31,508 bases of DNA from a virus. Shown piece by piece: positions 25,725-31,508 of the stretch. The stretch's first letter is position 1, and the number at the start of each line of letters is the position of its first letter. Location: the IMG/VR virus record IMGVR_UViG_3300032086_004246, positions 1 through 31,508 of that record; one strand, given 5' to 3'. The translations under genes and the position numbers were made by a program. Under the pieces are notes generated by a model. It ran no database searches, was not told where the DNA came from, and saw nothing but the letters and a program-made list of their open reading frames with translations.

Positions 25725-26531
25725 ATGGCTTTGGAAGACGAAATTATTAATATACAAGACTTAGATATAGCTAAAGAAATAAAAATTGGTGACTTTGTAT
25801 TACTTGAAACAACTGATGGCACAAAGCTTATTGACTTTAAAGACTTTATCATAGGTACTGATAATATTACATTCTTTGATAAAATCTCAGGTGGAGACTA
25901 TCTCCAAACAACAGATATATCAGGTTTATCTGCTGATGTAAGTAATCATAAAACAATATTAACAGATTTAAGTGGAGTGGATGCGAGAGTTGATTCGGTG
26001 GAAGCTGCAATTAATAATCTCGCAAGTGATTTATCTAAGTTTGTGTCTCAAATAAATAGTACTTCAGAAGTCACATTAGCAACGTACACTACTTCAAAAG
26101 CTGGGTTTAGAGTTTCTGTTAAAAATCCTGTAGACATATACACTCCAAAAAGGTTGCATTTGTCTACTTTAGAGTTTAAAGGATCGGAATTAACTGAAGA
26201 TACTCATATAGTTAAAGGTACCCCTACCACCAATTTTAGTTATACTGCTATAGGTAGCTATACTTTACTACTAATAGGTAGTTTTACGTTAACTGGAACA
26301 AGAAGAGCAGCTGGTGGTGGTAATTATCTAAGTACTGTGGGATTAAAAATTTACAAAAACGATCAATTAATTTTTCAGCAAACAGCCGATGCTAGCAGGA
26401 ATTCAGGTGGTTCTGGTACTATCAGTTTTGTAGAATCAGTAAATTTAGTTGAAGGTGATAAAATTACAATAATAAGAGATTCGGGTACTAAATCTATTGT
26501 TCGTGCTAATGTTTCAGGTACCATATCGTAA
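25725..26531 (+). CDS. Short tail fibre-like trimeric protein
   Basis: 268 residues. The N-terminal 90 are strand-rich, with a compact globular look (IKIGDFVLLETTDGTKLIDF). A heptad-repeat stem follows at about 84-110 (DLSGVDARVDSVEAAINNLA SDLSKF region), with hydrophobic a/d positions. The C-terminal 150 residues are a beta-sandwich with the C1q/TNF-like pattern (SYTAIGSYTLLLIGSFTL, GLKIYKNDQLIFQQTAD, VESVNLVEGDKITIIRDSG). Such 'globule, coiled coil, jelly-roll tip' proteins are typical trimeric receptor-binding or fibre-tip proteins. It overlaps the giant fibre gene by one base (TAATG), so the two are made together. The fold call is pattern-based. Confidence 0.55.
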   Translation: MALEDEIINIQDLDIAKEIKIGDFVLLETTDGTKLIDFKDFIIGTDNITFFDKISGGDYLQTTDISGLSADVSNHKTILTDLSGVDARVDSVEAAINNLASDLSKFVSQINSTSEVTLATYTTSKAGFRVSVKNPVDIYTPKRLHLSTLEFKGSELTEDTHIVKGTPTTNFSYTAIGSYTLLLIGSFTLTGTRRAAGGGNYLSTVGLKIYKNDQLIFQQTADASRNSGGSGTISFVESVNLVEGDKITIIRDSGTKSIVRANVSGTIS

Positions 26532-29500
26532 TGAAGATACATACCTTTGATAATAACATCGTTAAACCTATAAAGCTTACACACCAAGCTGATAATAAAC
26601 TATTGTTCAAAGGTTTTAGAGAGAACTACAATTTTGGATTATCTCTTAATTCATATAATATTAACGAAGGGTTGAGAGATAGAAAAAGTAATTATAATAC
26701 TTCATACTTTTTATCGGACTTAAAATCATTGAGTTCAGTAGTTGAGTTAGACGTACCTTATTCATTTTTTGCTGATAGTAAGTTTACTACATATATAAAA
26801 AACGGAGACAATTACGCAAAAGCCGAAAACGCTACTAGTTCTATTACTTATGATACAAACTTCGATACTTTTCAAGAAAAATATTTTTTCACTTTTAATT
26901 TAAGTACTAATCAATATCTTTATATAACTAAAGAAATAGATGATAATACTTATTTTGCTTTTGCTTCTGCTGAGACTTTATTTTTATCAGCGTCGGCGCC
27001 ACCTAACGAAGCTCATTTATTTAAGTATACTATACATGATAGTAAAATAAAACTCATACCAGCGTATGATCTTGATGATAATTCAAAAATACGACAATTA
27101 ATTTTTAATAGCAATACAGTTTCTGCTACAGAAGCATCTACTGATCCTACTAATACAAGTTCTGTGTTTGAAATAAAAAGAAACACTATAACCAATAATA
27201 AGAAAAATTTAAATAATACTTTTAGTTTATATTTGTCAAGTTATAACAAAGACGATGTAAATTTAAATTTATCTACCACTGTTGATCAAGTAAGTAATAA
27301 CTTTTTATTATTTGGTAATAATTATAGTTTATCTCAAACCAATGAGAGTTTATCTGTAGATTTACTACCTTTAAAAAACCAAGCAACTTTAGAAGAATTT
27401 TTTGTACCAGTAAATCATTATAATTCCCAACCTAGTAACTTAAACAGAGTTTATGAGAAAATATATTCAGGTAACAACCAGGAAACTGGTTATGATAAAT
27501 TATATCTGAGTTATAATATAGGTACTAAAGATGTTAAATTTGAACCTTCTAAATTAACATACTTTACTACCCCGTCAAGTTTAGCGCCATATACAAGAGT
27601 TAATGTTAATGACTCCAAGCTCGAAACATTAGGAGCAATAGCTAGTAACAATCCGTTAATGGCAGATAAAATTTTCAAAAGAAGAGAGAAAATAAAAAAT
27701 AATTATTTTACTGATGAAACTGTCAACGCTACATACTTATGTTCTTGGTTATCAGGTAATGAAGAAGATGAAAAAATTTGGGTTGATAGATTCTATAATC
27801 CTGATTATTTGAATTTTAATACAGCTCTAAGAGGTACATCATTTTTTGATACAGTAACATCCGTAGGAGCAAGTGCTAGTTATATTTTTGATCTTAAATC
27901 TAAATTAACATTTGAACCTAATAATGATTATGCTTTTTATCATATAGGTGAAAGAGATTATGAGCAGCATTTGATTTCATTGGAAAAATATTCTTTATCA
28001 AATGATATTGAAATATTAACATCTAAGGGTGCGCCAGCAGATATAACAACTGTAAAAAGAGATACAGAAATTAACTTTGACGGTGACAAGTTCGCTAGGT
28101 TTATAACTGACAAAAAAGGAGACTTTAGTTTCTCGTTTTGGCTCAGCGCGCAAGATTATTCCAAACCTTTGGGTTATCAGTTACTCGGTAATTACTTTGA
28201 AGAAGGTTTTGGTATATTTAATACTGATTTAGTTACCCCTAATATATACTTACCTCACGATAATAAATTATTATTAATTAATAACGATTTTGAAGTATAT
28301 GATGAAATTGAATTATTAGAAGGTAACAACCCAGTAAATATCAAAGCAGTTGCTCGTAAAGATAATTTCAGCGAATTTTACTTACTAGGGGAAAATAATG
28401 TTATATACATTTATAATAGTAATCCGAATTTGGTAAGTAAGGTTACTGATTTATCTGGTGTTTCGAATTTAGTTATAGATGATATAGAACTAACAGAAGA
28501 TAGAATATATCTATCTTTTAACCCTCTCAACGGACCCAGAGAAAAAATATTTTTCTACGATACGAAAAATAATCAAACATTTTTCCAACAATCCGTCAGC
28601 GCTAATACGTATGGTAAAAGAGGTAAGATTCACTCTACTTTAGACGATGGGTTATCTTTCTTTGAAGCAGATGCTAATATTAATACAGGTAATGAAATGG
28701 ATGTTGATAGTCAGGGTAATAAATTTACCATCAAACAAAAATATCCGTTACAACAAGCAATAGAAACCAATTTAATATACAAAAATAGTTTCATAAACAA
28801 TAGTACAAATACTATTGAATTAACTGGTGGACAAAATAACACTACAGCAACAAACTTGATAATTGATGATGAAGATTTTCTTTATATAATTTATGATCAA
28901 AATAAAATTGCTAAATTAAAAAACACGAGAGAGTTAGTAGATTACACTACTTTAAATTTCCTAGATAAGACTTCCAAAAAATATATAGATTTAATATACG
29001 ACTTCGAAGGTAAAGAATATAAAAAATATATTCTAATAGTAGAGAAATTATCTGATCGTACCCTAATTCATAAGCTAAATTTTAATTTCACTTTAGTTAA
29101 AACTAAAAGCCTAGGTTCTATAAATCTTAATAACTTAAATTTAACTAAATCTGTAACAAGTTATAACTTTCTTAAAAAACTTAATGCAAACAAAAATAGA
29201 TTTAAAGTAGTACTAAAAACCAAACCCGCATTTACCTCGACAGGTGCTTTTGATAAATTAAAATCTGTTATCGATTATGATATAACTCAACTAGAGAACG
29301 GATATAATCATTTTGCAGTTAATGTTAGTACTAAGACTGGTTTCATGGAGCTATATGTTAATGGAATTAAGTTTCAAAGAGTTCACTTCGCTCCAGGTAA
29401 ATACAGCCTAGATAATCCTCTAGGTTCAGGAATTTTCGTTGGAGCTTTAAGTACACCCTATAATCTAACCCTAGCTAGTAGATTACTACAAAAAGGTAAA

Positions 29501-31030
29501 TACCTTCTTAGAGATATTAAGATAAAGGGATTCAAGATGTATAATCGGCCTATCGATTATTTTGAGATAAAATCTCATATAAACTACCATACCGTAAATA
29601 AAGATACTGTGTGGTCCCTACCAGTTGGTCAGAGAGTTTATACAGATACTATAGATAGAGTATTCAAATTTACAGTCCCAGAAAAGGTTACTAATACATA
29701 TGATGTTGAGATTAGAAACTTAGGTATTGAAGATTTAGACTTATTAAACAAAATAGAAGATGAGATTAGAAGCGAAGTTCCTAAGGTCACTCCTTATTTT
29801 GATAAATTGAGAGAAATAATTTTAACAACTTCTATAACTCCAGAGCCTGATGCAGTTATTGAAAAGATTGTATCAAAAGCAACTATACTACTTAACCCAG
29901 GAGAGTGTCTAATAAAATACATAAACGGTAGAAGAACTATTTTCTTTGAACCAGGTGATTATGAAGTAGAAAAAGATGACATAGTAATCAAGATACCAGA
30001 TATACCTTTATTAGGTGGTGGTAACCCTGTTAACATTTTAAGAGAGATTCCAGAACCAGAGCCGGAAGATATACCTTTATTAGGTAGTGGTAATCCTATT
30101 GATGTTTTAAGAGAGCTTCCTCCGACTTCAAAACTCGTGCCAATGCCAGGGGTTATTATAACCGACTGCTGTACATGCAGATGTAGAAGAAAACCTATAG
30201 TAGGAGTATGCCGAGGTGGTTGCTGCGGCGGAGGCGGTGGAGGTGGCGGCAGTCAAGGTGGACCACCTCATGGCGACCCAATTTGGGGTGGCGGTGGTGG
30301 TGGAGGCGGAACGCTTCTCAACAGCGGCGGTGGCGGTGGAGAAAGCGAAATCACCCTGGTTGAAGATCCGGTTTTAGTTAGCTCAGATGTAGAGATTTAT
30401 GGGTCATGGGGTGGTCTTTTTGGACAAAACCCTGGACCGGGAGCAAAATATCGTTATACAGATGACGGAGTCCTTATAACTGTTAACGATGTACCTGTAG
30501 TTAACGATGGTAGTACAGGGTCAGTATATAGCGAAGTAAAAATAAGAACTAATTGTTTTGGCACTCCAGATGGAAAAACTGTAATATGTTCTCGCTCTGG
30601 TAAGCACTCTCCAGGTCAAAAAATTGAATACGAAAGGTTAGTTCAAGGATCAAAAGAAATACCGTTAACTCATATAGCTACAATATCGTTAAAACACGAA
30701 CCAGATGTAACCTTTGATGCCGCAAGTACGAGAATAACAGATTATTTGCAAAATACTTTGAACTATAACAGTAATGATATCGTTTTACTTGACACCATTG
30801 GTATACTACATGCAGGAAGAGGAGCAGTATCGGGATTTAGTATAAACTTTACAACATTAAAAGGTATATGGACTACACAGTATAATTATGCAAACTTTAT
30901 TGGTGATGTTGATTTAGCAGCTGGTACATCAGGTATTAAAACATGGGAATACACATCAACTGGTCAAGGAGTAAATTTCACTGGTGGTAATACTCAAATG
31001 TTTGGTCAGATCTGCGTGCTAATATCGTAA
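26531..31030 (+). CDS. Giant tail-fibre/adhesin with LamG-like parts and Cys/Gly-rich hinge
   Basis: 1499 residues, the largest protein here. Strand-rich N-terminal 500 residues. At about 513-560 the start of a LamG/ConA-like sandwich (DFSFSFWLSAQDY). At about 920-1025 its typical end (GYNHFAVNVS, GFMELYVNGIKF, IKIKGFKMYNRPIDYFEI). Between them lie about 350 residues with repeated four-strand-like units (KLLLINNDFEVYDEIELL, FLYIIYDQNKIAKLKN), perhaps a propeller. Then two copies of an IPLLGxGNP unit (about 1157-1197), a Cys cluster (1213, 1214, 1216, 1218, 1227, 1231, 1232), a Gly-rich hinge (about 1229-1271) and a unique C-terminal domain of about 225 residues. Likely the host-recognition fibre. 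Translation is coupled to the preceding gene. Its stop abuts the stop of the convergent gene with no gap. Confidence 0.6.
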   Translation: MKIHTFDNNIVKPIKLTHQADNKLLFKGFRENYNFGLSLNSYNINEGLRDRKSNYNTSYFLSDLKSLSSVVELDVPYSFFADSKFTTYIKNGDNYAKAENATSSITYDTNFDTFQEKYFFTFNLSTNQYLYITKEIDDNTYFAFASAETLFLSASAPPNEAHLFKYTIHDSKIKLIPAYDLDDNSKIRQLIFNSNTVSATEASTDPTNTSSVFEIKRNTITNNKKNLNNTFSLYLSSYNKDDVNLNLSTTVDQVSNNFLLFGNNYSLSQTNESLSVDLLPLKNQATLEEFFVPVNHYNSQPSNLNRVYEKIYSGNNQETGYDKLYLSYNIGTKDVKFEPSKLTYFTTPSSLAPYTRVNVNDSKLETLGAIASNNPLMADKIFKRREKIKNNYFTDETVNATYLCSWLSGNEEDEKIWVDRFYNPDYLNFNTALRGTSFFDTVTSVGASASYIFDLKSKLTFEPNNDYAFYHIGERDYEQHLISLEKYSLSNDIEILTSKGAPADITTVKRDTEINFDGDKFARFITDKKGDFSFSFWLSAQDYSKPLGYQLLGNYFEEGFGIFNTDLVTPNIYLPHDNKLLLINNDFEVYDEIELLEGNNPVNIKAVARKDNFSEFYLLGENNVIYIYNSNPNLVSKVTDLSGVSNLVIDDIELTEDRIYLSFNPLNGPREKIFFYDTKNNQTFFQQSVSANTYGKRGKIHSTLDDGLSFFEADANINTGNEMDVDSQGNKFTIKQKYPLQQAIETNLIYKNSFINNSTNTIELTGGQNNTTATNLIIDDEDFLYIIYDQNKIAKLKNTRELVDYTTLNFLDKTSKKYIDLIYDFEGKEYKKYILIVEKLSDRTLIHKLNFNFTLVKTKSLGSINLNNLNLTKSVTSYNFLKKLNANKNRFKVVLKTKPAFTSTGAFDKLKSVIDYDITQLENGYNHFAVNVSTKTGFMELYVNGIKFQRVHFAPGKYSLDNPLGSGIFVGALSTPYNLTLASRLLQKGKYLLRDIKIKGFKMYNRPIDYFEIKSHINYHTVNKDTVWSLPVGQRVYTDTIDRVFKFTVPEKVTNTYDVEIRNLGIEDLDLLNKIEDEIRSEVPKVTPYFDKLREIILTTSITPEPDAVIEKIVSKATILLNPGECLIKYINGRRTIFFEPGDYEVEKDDIVIKIPDIPLLGGGNPVNILREIPEPEPEDIPLLGSGNPIDVLRELPPTSKLVPMPGVIITDCCTCRCRRKPIVGVCRGGCCGGGGGGGGSQGGPPHGDPIWGGGGGGGGTLLNSGGGGGESEITLVEDPVLVSSDVEIYGSWGGLFGQNPGPGAKYRYTDDGVLITVNDVPVVNDGSTGSVYSEVKIRTNCFGTPDGKTVICSRSGKHSPGQKIEYERLVQGSKEIPLTHIATISLKHEPDVTFDAASTRITDYLQNTLNYNSNDIVLLDTIGILHAGRGAVSGFSINFTTLKGIWTTQYNYANFIGDVDLAAGTSGIKTWEYTSTGQGVNFTGGNTQMFGQICVLIS
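29999..30120 (+). repeat. Imperfect tandem repeat in the giant fibre gene
   Basis: Two 53-nt copies (29999-30051 and 30068-30120), period 69 nt, each coding IPLLG-G/S-GNP-x-x-x-LRE-I/L-P. The first is followed by a Pro/Glu-rich spacer (EPEPED). The copies differ mostly at silent or conservative positions, which indicates duplication followed by selection. They lie just before the Cys/Gly-rich hinge. Confidence 0.85.
30161..30345 (+). other. G+C-rich Cys/Gly-rich coding segment (fibre hinge)
   Basis: Codes seven cysteines in 20 residues (1213-1232), followed by runs of up to eight glycines separated by short Gln/Gly/Pro/His and Leu/Asn/Ser spacers. The DNA is rich in GGC/GGT/GGA repeats, in sharp contrast to the A+T-rich flanks. 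Confidence 0.85.
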
Positions 31031-31243
31031 CTATCTACCTGAAAGAAACAAAGATTGTATATTTTGCAATTCCATTAAATAGTCTCTATAGATACTAGCA
31101 GCTTTGGCATCTGTACCTTCCATGATGAGCTCTTTACCATCATGCTGATACTTCTCTAATAGAGATTGATATTTTCGAATCGTGCTCTGAAGAGCTTGAT
31201 AGGTCATTGTTGGTTTATTTCGTTCGAATTCGCTTACGTTCAT
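31031..31243 (-). CDS. Small helical protein, uncharacterised
   Basis: 70 residues from the ATG at 31243 (MNVSEF). A TTG-started frame runs to 31267 and an in-frame ATG lies at 31249, but the start at 31243 is chosen because a GATAAATA element ends 5 nt before it, which would place the mRNA start at this AUG. The product is nearly all helix with coiled-coil character (TYQALQSTIRKYQSLLEKYQ, then a second helix ASIYRDYLMELQNIQSLF), so a helical hairpin is likely. No known family. Its stop (TAG) abuts the giant fibre stop. It could be a fibre chaperone or a minor capsid or tail protein; that is only a suggestion from position. Confidence 0.5.
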   Translation of the reverse strand: MNVSEFERNKPTMTYQALQSTIRKYQSLLEKYQHDGKELIMEGTDAKAASIYRDYLMELQNIQSLFLSGR

Positions 31244-31248
31244 ATTCA

Positions 31249-31256
31249 TATTTATC
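31249..31256 (-). promoter_or_regulatory. Late promoter of the 70-residue gene, 5-nt spacing
   Basis: GATAAATA on the minus strand, then TGAAT and the ATG at 31243. It lies in the 14-nt gap after the stop of the upstream zinc-finger gene, the same layout as the promoter at 25712-25719. Confidence 0.65.
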
Positions 31257-31257
31257 C

Positions 31258-31503
31258 TTATGCACAAATGTGCTTACTAAAGTTCTTAACTGCACTACGA
31301 GCTCCATTAGGCTGATAATACTTCTTCTGCTCAGACCAACACTCAGATGACATAATCTGAATAACAGGAGCGGTCTTATGCGACCAATTCATAGTACCTT
31401 TATATCTATTTACATCAGGTCGCCGAAAAGCACAGGCTTTACAGGACTTGAGACCAAATTCAATACGAGCAGTTTCAATATCGTTTCCACATGAGCATTT
31501 CAT
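31258..31503 (-). CDS. Small protein with DksA/TraR-like zinc finger
   Basis: 81 residues. The N-terminus KCSCGNDIETARIEFGLKSC continues to KAC, giving Cys 3, 5, 21 and 24 (CXC-X15-CX2C). The 'C-G-x-x-I-x-x-A-R-I/L' order inside the finger resembles the DksA/TraR C4 finger, though there the first pair is CX2C and the finger is near the C-terminus. The remaining 55 residues hold basic and aromatic residues (MNWSHKTAPVIQIM, WSEQKKYYQPNGARS). It may bind DNA, RNA or RNA polymerase. Only 5 bases of upstream sequence (GTTAT) are in the window, so its promoter cannot be read. Confidence 0.5.
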   Translation of the reverse strand: MKCSCGNDIETARIEFGLKSCKACAFRRPDVNRYKGTMNWSHKTAPVIQIMSSECWSEQKKYYQPNGARSAVKNFSKHICA

Positions 31504-31508
31504 ATAAC

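Noticed and set aside
31244-31267. Longer TTG start for the 70-residue gene
   Set aside because: It would overlap the upstream zinc-finger gene and contain the promoter element; MNVSEF at 31243 fits the 5-nt rule.
1-31508. tRNA genes, CRISPR array, IS elements, integrase or attachment sites
   Set aside because: No cloverleaf, regularly spaced repeat, transposase or integrase motif was recognised on reading; a tRNA or repeat search program would settle this.

Overview
The window is part of the genome of a T4-type contractile-tailed phage (a myovirus). The evidence is a TerL of the T4 gp17 type, a tail sheath, a tail tube, a near-complete set of T4-like tail and baseplate proteins (gp19, gp48, gp53, gp27-like, gp25, gp6), a gp44-type clamp-loader ATPase, and short TATAAATA-type elements like the late promoters read by the T4 gp55 sigma factor. 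The DNA is A+T-rich and almost wholly coding; there is no gene-free stretch above 100 bases. I recognised no tRNA, IS element, CRISPR array or integrase. The host cannot be named from the sequence. An RmlA and large lectin-like fibres suggest a Gram-negative, polysaccharide-coated host, but that is inference.

Layout: 1-2113 holds the 3' part of terL (its 5' end lies outside the window) and a tail-tube-fold protein. 2088-2930 (-) is rmlA, a dTDP-glucose synthase. 3027-5645 is the tail sheath, closed by a strong intrinsic terminator. 5708-7725 holds three tail/baseplate genes, followed by the convergent gp19-type tube gene (7722-8300, -). 8351-13801 is a tail-core run: tape measure, gp48-like tube cap, gp53 wedge, gp27-like hub and an unknown. 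13790-14242 (-) may be the small terminase. 14312-15721 is an island of dUTPase and gp44 clamp loader, which look like replication genes and lack a visible late promoter. 15704-16216 (-) is unknown. 16259-24xxx runs gp25, gp6, then a PKD-domain protein and large unknown or lectin-like virion proteins. 25725-31030 holds a short-fibre-like protein and a 1499-residue adhesin with LamG-like parts and a Cys/Gly-rich hinge. 31031-31503 (-) holds two small genes, one with a zinc-finger motif.

The most unusual signal is regulatory. Eight of the eleven genes that open a transcription unit have a TATAAATA-like late element ending exactly 5 or 6 nt before the ATG. By the T4 late-promoter geometry this would start the mRNA at, or one base before, the AUG, so many late structural genes would be leaderless. 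One of these promoters is fused to the U-tract of the sheath terminator, and two others sit back to back only 14 bp apart. Reverse-strand genes are set into the forward tail cluster as single-gene islands, and all five convergent junctions overlap or abut with no terminator. A second theme is cysteine clusters in consecutive distal virion proteins (22933-30260).
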